DNA of 30,680 nt, taken from the NCBI GenBank assembly GCA_937990665.1, contig CALKRF010000118.1, positions 1 through 30,680 on the forward strand, given 5' to 3'. Both the position numbers and the translations under genes were made by a program. The stretch comes from an uncultured Atopobium sp. GTDB lineage: Bacteria > Actinomycetota > Coriobacteriia > Coriobacteriales > Atopobiaceae. This document shows positions 15,091-23,523 of this stretch, piece by piece (position 1 is the stretch's first letter; the number at the start of each line of letters is the position of its first letter). The notes beneath the pieces were generated by a model that made no database searches, had not been told where the DNA came from, and worked only from the letters and a program-made list of their open reading frames with translations.

Positions 15091-15800
15091 TGGCTACTAC
15101 CCCAACTCCCCATAACGCTGCTGTTGAGGGCCAGATTGCTAAGACCGTCCTCATGCCAGGCGATCCTCTGCGCGCAAAGCTTCTTGCAGACACGTATCTG
15201 GAGAACGTTGAGCAGTTCAACACCGTTCGCAACATGTTTGGTTATACCGGCACGTACAAGGGACAGCCAGTCTCCGTTATGGGTTCTGGTATGGGTATGC
15301 CTTCCATTGGTATTTATTCTTACGAGCTCTTTAATTTCTATGGAGTTGACAACATTCTCCGCATTGGTAGCGCTGGCGGCCTTGCTCCTGAGGTAAAGCT
15401 TAGAGACATTGTTATTGGTATGTCTTCCAGCACTGATTCTAATTATCCATCACAGTACGGAATGCCTGGAACCATTGCACCTACTGCAGACTTTGGCCTG
15501 TTGAGCAAGGCTGTTGCTGGTGCAGAAAAGCTGGGTTATCCCGTTCGCGTTGGTAATATCCTGGCAAGCGACGTGTTCTATACCGTAGACAACTCGCTTC
15601 CAAAATGGGCAAGCATGGATGTTCTTGCCGTTGAGATGGAGTCGGCAGCCCTGTATCTCAACGCCATGCACGCTCATAAGCATGCGCTTACGCTGCTAAC
15701 TATCTCTGATTTGCCTCTTACCGGAGAAGCTCTCTCCGCTGAGGAGCGTCAGACTAGTTTCACGCAGATGATGGAGGTTGCTCTTTCTGTTGTTGCTTAA
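15090..15800 (+). CDS. deoD: Purine-nucleoside phosphorylase, DeoD type
   Basis: 236 residues, typical of the hexameric DeoD type. Phosphorolyses purine (deoxy)nucleosides to base plus (deoxy)ribose 1-phosphate. Motifs: MPGDPLRAK (phosphate binding), GSGMGMPSIGIYSYEL, RIGSAGGL, and VEMESAALY (ribose binding). The catalytic Asp is in TISDLPLTGE. The residue after it is Leu, where many homologues have His or Asn, a mild departure. The start codon overlaps the deoB stop by one base, with AAGGAG inside deoB. There is no evident terminator before the next gene, 163 bp on. Confidence 0.96.
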   Translation: MATTPTPHNAAVEGQIAKTVLMPGDPLRAKLLADTYLENVEQFNTVRNMFGYTGTYKGQPVSVMGSGMGMPSIGIYSYELFNFYGVDNILRIGSAGGLAPEVKLRDIVIGMSSSTDSNYPSQYGMPGTIAPTADFGLLSKAVAGAEKLGYPVRVGNILASDVFYTVDNSLPKWASMDVLAVEMESAALYLNAMHAHKHALTLLTISDLPLTGEALSAEERQTSFTQMMEVALSVVA

Positions 15801-15963
15801 GGCACTTGTTGCGTAAAGCATTGCAGATTAGCAGCTTGCCATTGCTGTTTGTTTTGGAACCATGCGGATTTTCCGCTTAAGTTAGGGAAGTTTGGTCAAC
15901 TTCTCATAAAGATCCAGCGCTAAAGCTGGACGTTCCCGCCACATGAGGTAAGGAGAGCACGGA

Positions 15964-17037
15964 ATGAACAAGAACGTTTCTCGTCGTAGTTTTGTGACCG
16001 GCGCAACCGGCGTTGGCGCATTTGCAGCACTTGCAGGTCTTGCAGGCTGCAACCAGAAGAAGGACGACGGCGGCCAGAAGGCATCAGGTGAGAAGAAAAA
16101 GAAGCTCACCATGGTTACCGATACTGGTGGTGTTAACGACCAGTCCTTTAACCAGTCCGCTTGGGAGGGCATGACCGAGCTCAAGGACAAGAACGGCTGG
16201 GATGTCAGCTACCTTGAGTCCAAGCAGGATTCCGATTACGCAACTAACCTTGATAAGGCTGTTGACGCTGAGTCTGACCTTGTTTGGGGCGTTGGCTTTG
16301 CTATGGCTGATGCAACTCTTAAGGCTGCTAAGGACAATCCAAACACCCAGTTTGCCATCATCGACAACGGCAACGATTCTCAGGTTTCTAACTTCACTGG
16401 CGTTATGTTCCGTGCTCAGGAGCCTTCCTTTGTTGTTGGCTACATTGCCGCTCGTACCACAAAGACTGGTAAGGTTGGCTTTGTTGGTGGCATTTCTTCC
16501 GCACTTATCGACCAGTTTGAGTACGGTTACCGCGGTGGCGTTGCTTATGCAAATAAGGAGAAGGGTACCAACGTTGAGATTTCTGCACAGTACGCAGAGT
16601 CCTTCTCCGATGCTGCAAAGGGCAAGGCAATTGCTAACTCCATGTACTCCGATGGTTGCGATGTTGTCTTCCACGCTGCTGGTGGCGTAGGAACCGGCGT
16701 TATTGAGGCAGCTAAGGACGCAAACAAGCTTGCAATTGGCGTTGACCGTGACCAGGCATATCTTGCTCCAGAGAACGTTCTGACCTCCGCTCTTAAGCGC
16801 GTCAACGTTGCTATTGTTGAGATTTCCGAGAAGATCTTGAAGGACGGCCAGAAGGGTGGCACCACCATTTCTCTGGGCGCTTCCGAGGACGCCGTCGGAA
16901 TTTCTGAGGAGCACCACCTCATGGGTGAGGACACCTACAAGGCAGCTACTGACCTTCTCGACAAGATCAAGGCTGGCTCTGTTGTTCCTCCTACAAACAA
17001 GGATGAGTTGGACAAATACGTCAAGTCTTTGAGCTAA
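15964..17037 (+). CDS. bmpA: Nucleoside-binding lipoprotein of the BMP/PnrA family
   Basis: 357 residues. The N terminus has a twin-arginine motif (SRRSF, R7-R8), a short hydrophobic stretch and a lipobox LAGC with C29. This suggests Tat export, lipid attachment and display outside the cytoplasmic membrane. The mature part has the BMP-family fold: VTDTGGVNDQSFNQSAWEGM, FAIIDNG, VGFVGGISS, VVFHAAGGVGTGVIEAA and AIGVDRDQ. PnrA-type members bind purine nucleosides, and the flanking transporter and salvage genes support this. AAGGAGAG precedes the ATG. Codon bias is strong. A stable hairpin follows in the gap to the ATPase gene. Confidence 0.93.
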   Translation: MNKNVSRRSFVTGATGVGAFAALAGLAGCNQKKDDGGQKASGEKKKKLTMVTDTGGVNDQSFNQSAWEGMTELKDKNGWDVSYLESKQDSDYATNLDKAVDAESDLVWGVGFAMADATLKAAKDNPNTQFAIIDNGNDSQVSNFTGVMFRAQEPSFVVGYIAARTTKTGKVGFVGGISSALIDQFEYGYRGGVAYANKEKGTNVEISAQYAESFSDAAKGKAIANSMYSDGCDVVFHAAGGVGTGVIEAAKDANKLAIGVDRDQAYLAPENVLTSALKRVNVAIVEISEKILKDGQKGGTTISLGASEDAVGISEEHHLMGEDTYKAATDLLDKIKAGSVVPPTNKDELDKYVKSLS

Positions 17038-17062
17038 GTTCTGGCTTAGTATCTAAGCCTTA

Positions 17063-17079
17063 GGGTTTCTCGCCAGATG
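17063..17079 (+). repeat. Dispersed motif GGGTTTCTCGCCAGATG, copy 2
   Basis: Identical in all 17 bases to 3189-3205. It lies 26 bp after the lipoprotein stop codon. Confidence 0.6.
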
Positions 17080-17126
17080 GTTTTGTCGTCTAACAGGCCC
17101 AAAAGGTTGATGAGTTTGGATTTGCT

Positions 17127-17156
17127 GGTGAGGGGTGCTCTTTGGCACTCCTCACC
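17127..17156 (+). other. Intercistronic RNA hairpin between lipoprotein and ATPase genes
   Basis: A 12-bp stem GGTGAGGGGTGC/GCACTCCTCACC (one G-T pair) with a 6-base loop and no T tract. It could protect the 3' end of the lipoprotein mRNA or partly attenuate, giving more binding protein than transporter. Confidence 0.6.
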
Positions 17157-17184
17157 TCTAGCAAGTGTGTAAAGGAGGTGGCTC

Positions 17185-18714
17185 GTGGAAGTCAGTTCGG
17201 ATTACGCTGTTCAGATGCATGGCATTACCAAAGTTTTTGGATCGTTTAAAGCTCTTGACGCCGTAGACCTTAACGTGCGCAAGCAAACTGTCCACGCCAT
17301 TTTAGGAGAGAACGGCGCAGGTAAAAGTACGCTTATGAACGTACTGTATGGCCTGTATTCTGCTGATGAGGGCGAGGTTTACCTCAACGGAGAGCGTGTA
17401 TCCATATCTGGCCCAACCGATGCTATCGCTCACGGTATTGGTATGGTTCACCAGCACTTTATGTTGGTCGAGAACTTTACTGTTACAGAAAATATTGTTT
17501 TGGGCAACGAGGTCACCAAGGCCGGTGGCGTCCTTGATCCAAAGCGAGCTCGCGAGAAGGTCCTGGAGATTGTTGAGGAATACGGCTTTGACGTAGACCC
17601 TGACGCCAAGATTGAAGACATTTCTGTTGGTATGCAGCAGCGTGTTGAGATTCTGAAGGCCCTGTATCGCGGTGCTGATACGCTGATTCTTGATGAGCCT
17701 ACGGCAGTTCTTACGCCGCAGGAGATTGAGAAGCTTATTCAGATCATGCATGACCTGGTAAGCAAAGGTAAAACCATCATTGTTATTACTCACAAGCTTA
17801 AAGAGATTATGTCTTCTGCTGACGAGTGCACCATTATTCGTCGCGGCAAGTACATGAGCACCGTTGATGTCTCCAAGACATCCGAGACCGAGCTTGCAAC
17901 ACTTATGGTGGGTAGAAACGTTAACCTGCATGTAGAAAAGAAGCCAGCAACTCCTGGCGAGGTTGTTCTCTCTATTAAGGACCTCCACGTCAAGGACGAG
18001 CGCGGCATTGAGCAGGTAAACGGTTTTAATTTGGATATTCGTGCCGGCGAGATTGTTGGTCTTGCAGGTATTGACGGCAACGGCCAGAAAGAACTTGCCG
18101 ATGCCATAGACGCACTGGTCAAACCTGAGTCGGGCACCATTACCGTTAAAGGTGAAGAGATTCAGGGTACAACCCCTAAGACGGTCATTGACCACGCAGT
18201 TGCAACTATTCCTTCAGACCGTCATCGTTGGGGTCTGGTTCTGCCCTTTACCGTTGGCGAGAACATGGTGCTTGAGCGCCATAATGAAGAGACCTTTGGC
18301 AAGGGCATCGCGCTTGATCTGGCAAAGATAAAAGAATTCTCTCAGAAGCTGATTGACGAGTTTGATATTCGTCCTGCTGAGTGCGCAGATCATCAGGCAG
18401 TAGGACTTTCCGGTGGCAATCAGCAGAAAGTTATTATTGCCCGCGAGGTTTCTTCCAACCCAGACGTCCTCATTGCCATTCAGCCAACTCGCGGCCTTGA
18501 CGTTGGTGCTATTGAGTTTGTTCACAAAGCGCTTATTCGCGAGAGGGACCGTGGAGCAGCAATTTTGCTGATTTCCTTTGAGCTGGACGAGATTATGGAC
18601 GTTGCCGATAAGATGGCAATTATTTACGCCGGCAAGAATGTTGGCGAGTTTGACCAAGGTACTATCACTGAAGAGCAGGCTGGCCTGCTGATGGCAGGAG
18701 GTGACGCCGAGTGA
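17185..18714 (+). CDS. nupA: Nucleoside ABC transporter ATPase (duplicated)
   Basis: 509 residues with two ABC domains in tandem, as in sugar and nucleoside importers of the BMP-associated type (B. subtilis NupO, L. lactis NupA). First domain: Walker A GENGAGKST (41-49), signature SVGMQQR (~147), Walker B with D170-E171. Second domain: no normal Walker A (GIDGNGQKEL), but a signature LSGGNQQKV (~408) and QPTRGLDVGA. This is normal for the family: only one site hydrolyses well. The start is GTG at 17185 behind AAAGGAGGTG. The TGA overlaps the next GTG start (GTGA). Confidence 0.95.
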   Translation: MEVSSDYAVQMHGITKVFGSFKALDAVDLNVRKQTVHAILGENGAGKSTLMNVLYGLYSADEGEVYLNGERVSISGPTDAIAHGIGMVHQHFMLVENFTVTENIVLGNEVTKAGGVLDPKRAREKVLEIVEEYGFDVDPDAKIEDISVGMQQRVEILKALYRGADTLILDEPTAVLTPQEIEKLIQIMHDLVSKGKTIIVITHKLKEIMSSADECTIIRRGKYMSTVDVSKTSETELATLMVGRNVNLHVEKKPATPGEVVLSIKDLHVKDERGIEQVNGFNLDIRAGEIVGLAGIDGNGQKELADAIDALVKPESGTITVKGEEIQGTTPKTVIDHAVATIPSDRHRWGLVLPFTVGENMVLERHNEETFGKGIALDLAKIKEFSQKLIDEFDIRPAECADHQAVGLSGGNQQKVIIAREVSSNPDVLIAIQPTRGLDVGAIEFVHKALIRERDRGAAILLISFELDEIMDVADKMAIIYAGKNVGEFDQGTITEEQAGLLMAGGDAE

Positions 18715-19913
18715 GTACGCTTACAAAGATAATGAGAAAACCCATTACGTCAGCAATTGTTGCTATTTTTGTTGGTCTGTTGGTTGCTTCTATTATTTTG
18801 GTTGTTGCAGGTTATGACCCTATCAGCTCGTTTGAGGCTCTTATTGGCGGCATGGTAGGTAAGCCAAAATACATTTCTAACGTCATTATTAAGGCAACAC
18901 CTCTGCTCTTTACGGGTATTGCTGTTGCTTTTGCATTCCGCGTTGGCCTCTTTAACATTGGCGCTGAGGGCCAGTACATTGTAGGTACTATCCTCGCCGT
19001 TATTGTTGGCTACAGCCTGGACCTTCCTCCTGTACTGCAGATTCCTGTAGTTGTTTTGGTGGGTACTGCAGGCGGAGCAGGTATTGGCGCCATCATTGGA
19101 TGGCTTAAAGCCCAGTTTGGCATCAACGAGGTTATTACCAGCATTATGTTTAACTGGATCAGCCTTTACCTCTGCAACTTTGTGGTTTCTCTTCCACAGT
19201 TCCACCAGCCAAACTCAACTTCTTCGTACTCTATTAACGAGTCTGGCTACACCACACTGTTCTATGGCATGAAGAATTCCGAGGACGGTGCTGAGGCAAT
19301 TCGCAATATTCCTGTTATTGGCGACGCTATTATGCGTACCGATGTAAACATTGGTATTTTTGTTGCTATTATCGCAGCTATCTTTATTGGCTGGCTGCTT
19401 ATGCGCACCAAGGTTGGTTATGAGATGCGCGCTGTTGGTTTTAACCGCGACGCTGCACAGTTTACCGGTATCAACGTTAAGAAAAACCTTACGCTTTGCA
19501 TGGCTATTTCTGGTGCACTCTGCGGACTTGCAGGCGCTCTGACTATCACCGGTATTGCTCCTCACAGTATTGCAACGCTGGCAGCATTTGAGAACAACGG
19601 CTTTAACGGCCTATCCGTTGCGTTTATTGCCAACTGTAATCCTGTTGCATGTATTCCTGCATCCTTCCTGTTTGCTGGTCTTCTGTATGGTGGCCAGACT
19701 GTTCAGCAGACGGTTGGTGCACCTTCCGAGATTATCAACATTGTTATTGGTACCATCGTATTCTTTATGGCTCTGGGTGGCGTTATTCCAATGCTTGCCG
19801 ACCGTCTTGATCACAAGCGTGCCCAGAAGGCTAAGGAAGAAGAGGCAAAGCTTGCTGCTCAAGTGAGTGATGCGTCCGACCCATCTCAGGAGGAGGCAAA
19901 CAATGCTCACTAA
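18711..19913 (+). CDS. nupB: Nucleoside ABC transporter permease 1
   Basis: 400 residues with about ten hydrophobic segments, starting with IVAIFVGLLVASIILVVAG. The family core AFRVGLFNIGAEGQYIVG and the coupling-helix region RTKVGYEMRAVGFNRDAAQ place it in the BMP-associated inner-membrane permeases. The last ~35 residues are a charged cytoplasmic tail (KAKEEEAKLAAQ). The GTG start overlaps the ATPase stop by 4 bases, with AGGAGGTG just upstream. Its end overlaps the second permease by 11 bases. Confidence 0.95.
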   Translation: MSTLTKIMRKPITSAIVAIFVGLLVASIILVVAGYDPISSFEALIGGMVGKPKYISNVIIKATPLLFTGIAVAFAFRVGLFNIGAEGQYIVGTILAVIVGYSLDLPPVLQIPVVVLVGTAGGAGIGAIIGWLKAQFGINEVITSIMFNWISLYLCNFVVSLPQFHQPNSTSSYSINESGYTTLFYGMKNSEDGAEAIRNIPVIGDAIMRTDVNIGIFVAIIAAIFIGWLLMRTKVGYEMRAVGFNRDAAQFTGINVKKNLTLCMAISGALCGLAGALTITGIAPHSIATLAAFENNGFNGLSVAFIANCNPVACIPASFLFAGLLYGGQTVQQTVGAPSEIINIVIGTIVFFMALGGVIPMLADRLDHKRAQKAKEEEAKLAAQVSDASDPSQEEANNAH

Positions 19914-20826
19914 CCTGATTCTTCTTGTTTCCGTTACCCTCATGTACTCAACACCTCTTATTTTTGGTGCTCTGGGCGGCGTTGTCTCCGAGCGCTCCGG
20001 TGTTGTCAACATTGGTATTGAGGGCATGATGGGCGTTGGTGCTTTTGCAGGTGTTGCAGGCAGCTACCTCACCGGAAACCCTTGGATTGGCTTCCTTTGT
20101 GCAGGTATTGCAGGCGGTCTTATTGCGCTTTTGCACGCCATGGCATCTATTACGTTTAACGCTGACCAGACAGTTTCTGGTGTTGCAATTAACCTGCTGG
20201 CACCTGGCATTGCTCTGTTTGCCTGCCGTCTTTTGTTTGATGGCGCTGCAATGTCTCCAGCAGTCACCAAGCTCCCAAAGCTCTTTGGTGAGGGTGCCTT
20301 TAACGACACACCTTATTCCAGCTTGAACGTAGACATTACCGTGGTCCTTGCACTTTTGACCGCTCTTCTCGTCTGGTTTGTGCTTTATCGCACTAAGTGG
20401 GGCCTGCGTATTCGCTCCGTTGGCGAGCATCCACACGCATCCGAGACGCTGGGCATTAGCGTTCGTAAGACTCGCTACCTCTGCGTTATTGTTTCTGGTG
20501 TTCTTGCAGGATTTGGTGGCGCTTCTGTAACGCTGGCAATTATTTCTCAGTTTACTCAGACCGCTATTTCTGGTCAGGGCTTTATTGCACTGGCAGCTGT
20601 CATCTTTGGTAAGTGGAAGCCTCTGAACACCTACGCAGCTTGCCTGCTCTTTGGCTTTACTCAGGCACTAGCAATTCTTCTTGGCGGCGGCGCAACTCCA
20701 ATTCCAAGCCAGATCATTGCAATGCTTCCTTACTTCATCACCATCATTACGCTGGTCCTCTTTGTTGGTAAATCCGTTGCGCCTAAGGCAGACGGCGTGC
20801 CATACATCAAGGGAAGTCGTGCATAA
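19903..20826 (+). CDS. nupC: Nucleoside ABC transporter permease 2
   Basis: 307 residues from the ATG at 19903, chosen for the AGGAGG at about 19888-19894. It starts inside the end of permease 1 (11-base overlap). Hydrophobic throughout, with the family segments GGVVSERSGVVNIGIEGMMGVGA, RTKWGLRIRSVGEHPHASETLGI and QGFIALAAVIFGKW. It would form the heterodimeric channel with permease 1. Its TAA overlaps the cdd ATG by one base, so transport and deamination are translationally coupled. Confidence 0.95.
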   Translation: MLTNLILLVSVTLMYSTPLIFGALGGVVSERSGVVNIGIEGMMGVGAFAGVAGSYLTGNPWIGFLCAGIAGGLIALLHAMASITFNADQTVSGVAINLLAPGIALFACRLLFDGAAMSPAVTKLPKLFGEGAFNDTPYSSLNVDITVVLALLTALLVWFVLYRTKWGLRIRSVGEHPHASETLGISVRKTRYLCVIVSGVLAGFGGASVTLAIISQFTQTAISGQGFIALAAVIFGKWKPLNTYAACLLFGFTQALAILLGGGATPIPSQIIAMLPYFITIITLVLFVGKSVAPKADGVPYIKGSRA

Positions 20827-21389
20827 TGGCTAAGGTAGAGGGTTCTTGCCACGTTTCTAACGAGGCTCTTGTTCAGCTTGCTATTGAGGCGCGCAATCAC
20901 GCCTATGTGCCGTACTCTCACTATGCTGTTGGAGCTGCGCTTTTGTGCTCTGACGGCACCGTGTACGGTGGCGCCAATCTAGAAAACGCTGCGTACACGC
21001 CTTCTAACTGCGCAGAGCGCACGGCGTTTTTCCGCGCAGTGTTTGAGGGCCGCAGGGATTTTGTGGCCATTGCGGTTGTCGGCGGTCCTGAGGGAGAAGC
21101 CCCAACAGCTTGGTGCACTCCTTGTGGTGTATGCAGGCAGGTTATTCGCGAGTGGTGTGATCCTGCAACGTTTCGTATTGTGCTGGGTAAGGTAGATGCA
21201 GCTCCTCGCGAGTATCTGCTCCAGGACATCTTGCCTATGGGATTTGGTCCCGAGGATCTGGGCGAGTCCAGCCCTGCAGGCGCGTCGTGCGACGACGCTG
21301 TGAAGGGCGCCGGTAACGGCCACGAGCACGGCGCGGGCGGCCACAGCTGTGGCTGCGGGTGCGGCGAGCACGACGGAGGCAACCAGTAA
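20826..21389 (+). CDS. cdd: Cytidine deaminase with His/Cys-rich C-terminal tail
   Basis: 187 residues. The first ~145 form a normal tetrameric-type cytidine deaminase: zinc ligands C62, C100 and C103 (NCAERTAF; PCGVCRQV), catalytic E64, and substrate segment GGANLENAAYTP. It converts (deoxy)cytidine to (deoxy)uridine for Pdp. Homologues usually end near 130-140 residues. Here residues ~146-187 are an extra Gly-rich tail with four His and four Cys (HEHGAGGHSCGCGCGEHD), suggestive of metal binding such as zinc or nickel storage or delivery. This is inference. Base use in the tail is GC-richer than in the core. It is the last gene before a terminator. Confidence 0.95.
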   Translation: MAKVEGSCHVSNEALVQLAIEARNHAYVPYSHYAVGAALLCSDGTVYGGANLENAAYTPSNCAERTAFFRAVFEGRRDFVAIAVVGGPEGEAPTAWCTPCGVCRQVIREWCDPATFRIVLGKVDAAPREYLLQDILPMGFGPEDLGESSPAGASCDDAVKGAGNGHEHGAGGHSCGCGCGEHDGGNQ

Positions 21390-21452
21390 GCTGCGGCATC
21401 AGGCAGCCTGCGCTTTCGGGTGCATATAACCTGGCAGGTTACATGAAATTGC

Positions 21453-21486
21453 GAGCCGGTAGAGTTTCTCGCTACCGGCTCTTTTA
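21453..21486 (+). terminator. Terminator after cdd
   Basis: A perfect 10-bp stem GAGCCGGTAG/CTACCGGCTC (21453-21462/21472-21481) is followed by TTTTA. Its 9-base loop contains GTTTCTCG, part of the dispersed motif of this window. Confidence 0.85.
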
Positions 21487-21496
21487 CTAGAGAGTT

Positions 21497-21565
21497 AACG
21501 CGAACGGCAACGGACGCGCCTGGCGGCGTCGCGAACAGCAACAAACGCGAACGGCAACGAACGCG
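21497..21565. repeat. 22-bp direct repeat between cdd and pdp
   Basis: Units starting AACGCGAACGGCAACG at 21497 and 21544 differ at one base over 22 bp. A partial third unit lies between them. The second ends 21 bp before the pdp start. Confidence 0.65.
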
Positions 21566-21586
21566 AAAGCGGAAAGAGGTTCAACT

Positions 21587-22912
21587 ATGCGCATGTACGA
21601 CGTGATTGAAAAGAAGCGCGATGGCGGCGAGCTTACCGACGCCGAAATTGATTACTTTGTCTCGGGCTATGTAGCTGGGGATATTCCCGATTACCAGGCC
21701 TCCGCACTTGCGATGGCCATTTTCTACAAGGGCATGACCGCGCACGAGACAGCTCACCTGACCATGGCGATGGCCGAGTCCGGCGACATGATGGACCTCT
21801 CGGCAATCCCTGGTATCAAGGTGGACAAGCACTCCACTGGTGGCGTTGGCGATAAGACCACGCTGGTAGTGGCCCCTCTTGTTGCGTCTTTAGGCGTGAA
21901 GGTTGCTAAGATGAGTGGCCGCGGCCTAGGCCATACGGGAGGTACACTGGACAAACTTGAGGCAATCCCAGGTCTTTCCATTGAGATTTCCGAGCCTGAT
22001 TTCTTCAAGCAGGTCTCCGAGATTGGCGTTGCCGTTGCAGGTCAGACGGGCAATCTTGTCCCCGCGGACAAGAAGCTCTACGCGCTGCGCGACGTTACCG
22101 CAACCGTCGACTCGGTGCCTCTGATTGCATCGAGCATCATGAGCAAGAAGATTGCGTCCGGCTCCGACTGTATTTTGTTGGACGTCAAGTGTGGTTCCGG
22201 CGCCTTCATGAAGGACGTCGATTCCGCAATTGAGCTGGCAGATGCCATGGTTTCCATTGGCGAGCACGTCGGCCGCACCACCGCGGCTCTGATCACCGGC
22301 ATGGATCGTCCTCTGGGCAAAAACGTGGGCAATTCCCTCGAGGTCATTGAGGCAGTGGCCACGCTTAAGGGTGAGGGTCCTGATGATCTGACCGATGTCT
22401 GCGTTGAACTTGCTGCAAACATGCTTAACCTCGCAGGTAAGGGAAGCGTTGAGGACTGCCGCAAGCTGGCTCGTCAGCAGATTGAAAACGGCGAGGGCCT
22501 GGCTAAGCTGGCTCAGATGGTCAAGGCTCAAGGCGGCACCGACGAGGTCATCTTTGACACCACCAAGTTTGAGGCTGCGCCATTCCGCCGCGATATTGTG
22601 TCCGAGACCAGCGGATATATCACATCCATGAACGCTGAGCTGGTGGGCATTTCCTCCGTTGCTCTGGGCGCCGGTCGCGAGAAGAAGGGCGATCCAATTG
22701 ATCCAGCAGCTGGCATTATCCTTGAGCGCAAGACAGGCGATTATGTCGAGAAGGGCGATGTTATTGCAACGCTTCTGACCGGCGACGAAAGCCGTCTTGA
22801 CGAGGGCGAGCGCATCTTCCGTGAGGCTCTGGTCTTTGGCGAGAACACTCCCGAGCTGGAGCCGCTGTTCTTTGCGCGTGTCTCCAAGGACGGCGTCGAG
22901 CGCTTCGCGTAA
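21587..22912 (+). CDS. pdp: Pyrimidine-nucleoside / thymidine phosphorylase
   Basis: 441 residues, the length of the DeoA/Pdp family. Phosphorolyses uridine, deoxyuridine and/or thymidine to base plus (deoxy)ribose 1-phosphate. The family signature KVDKHSTGGVGDKTTL (~79-94), AKMSGRGLGHTGGTLDKLE, and the glycine-rich CGSGAFMKD are intact. The C-terminal domain (RDIVSETSGYI...) is complete. I cannot decide thymidine-specific DeoA versus broad Pdp from the sequence alone. Start ATG at 21587 with AAAGAGG upstream. It is separated from cdd by a terminator and repeats, so it may have its own promoter, none clearly seen. Followed by a terminator. Confidence 0.95.
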   Translation: MRMYDVIEKKRDGGELTDAEIDYFVSGYVAGDIPDYQASALAMAIFYKGMTAHETAHLTMAMAESGDMMDLSAIPGIKVDKHSTGGVGDKTTLVVAPLVASLGVKVAKMSGRGLGHTGGTLDKLEAIPGLSIEISEPDFFKQVSEIGVAVAGQTGNLVPADKKLYALRDVTATVDSVPLIASSIMSKKIASGSDCILLDVKCGSGAFMKDVDSAIELADAMVSIGEHVGRTTAALITGMDRPLGKNVGNSLEVIEAVATLKGEGPDDLTDVCVELAANMLNLAGKGSVEDCRKLARQQIENGEGLAKLAQMVKAQGGTDEVIFDTTKFEAAPFRRDIVSETSGYITSMNAELVGISSVALGAGREKKGDPIDPAAGIILERKTGDYVEKGDVIATLLTGDESRLDEGERIFREALVFGENTPELEPLFFARVSKDGVERFA

Positions 22913-23004
22913 GTGCAGGTAGCGGGTGCGGGCTGGCACGGCAAGCGTGTAGCCGCGAGTGCGAGCGGCTGCGGGCTGGAAGCTCCACATAACATGCAGG
23001 TCAG

Positions 23005-23037
23005 ACCGGTGTTCACGCAGGTGGACACCGGTTTTTT
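23005..23037 (+). terminator. Terminator after pdp
   Basis: Stem ACCGGTGT/ACACCGGT (23005-23012/23025-23032), extended inward by CAC/GTG, followed by a T tract to 23036. Confidence 0.85.
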
Positions 23038-23106
23038 GTACGGCAACAGCGTCGTGTGCGGACAAACTTGCAGGTTAGACGCGCGAAGCGCCGCTGCGAG
23101 TGCACG

Positions 23107-23123
23107 GGGTTTCTCGCCACATG
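23107..23123 (+). repeat. Dispersed motif GGGTTTCTCGCCACATG, copy 3
   Basis: One mismatch to the copies at 3189 and 17063. Again in a non-coding gap. Confidence 0.55.
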
Positions 23124-23137
23124 CGCCCTTCTCTTTT

Positions 23138-23450
23138 AGTGCACCATGCGAGCCTGAAAAGTGCACCATGTCTGAGTAAAACAGCTCAGACATGGTGAGA
23201 AAAACCGGCAAATAGCTCAGACTTGGTGCACTTTTCCGGCAAATCATTCAGACATGGCGATGAAATCAGGCTCCATGGAAACGCTTATGACAATCAATCC
23301 TGGATTCAAAAATTACGTCATGAAAAGCCTGCCTGAAAAGTGCAAAGAATCTGTATTTGGGCCACCGATTCTTTAACAAAATCAGGCAAATCCACAGACT
23401 CTTTGATGCTTTTAGGCAAAATTCACCGATTCTTTGCAGAAATCAGGCGC
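23138..23450. repeat. Two-block array of inverted and direct ~31-bp units
   Basis: Block A: one reverse unit (23152-23176), then three forward units at 31-bp period (TCAGAC at 23186, 23217 and 23248). Block B: one reverse unit (23331-23358), then three forward units at ~30-bp period (GATTCTTT or GACTCTTT at 23367, 23397 and 23428). Forward units end in GGCAAAT or CAGGC-type sequence. The blocks share layout and some sequence and are offset by about 178 bp. The first reverse and forward units form a perfect 13-bp hairpin (CACCATGTCTGAG, 23164-23176/23185-23197). A partial extra reverse unit is at 23138-23148. No coding or CRISPR evidence was seen. Confidence 0.65.
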
Positions 23451-23523
23451 GCTAACAGGCCAAAATAGAACCCTAGCGGTTAAAGCAAGTCTGGCGAGAA
23501 AATCGGTCTTCTCGAGGTTGCAG

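Noticed and set aside
23360..23450. CRISPR-like spacing of short repeats (about 30 bp period)
   Set aside because: The conserved parts are only 7-9 bases, interleaved with other semi-conserved bases. There are no unique spacers and no cas genes.
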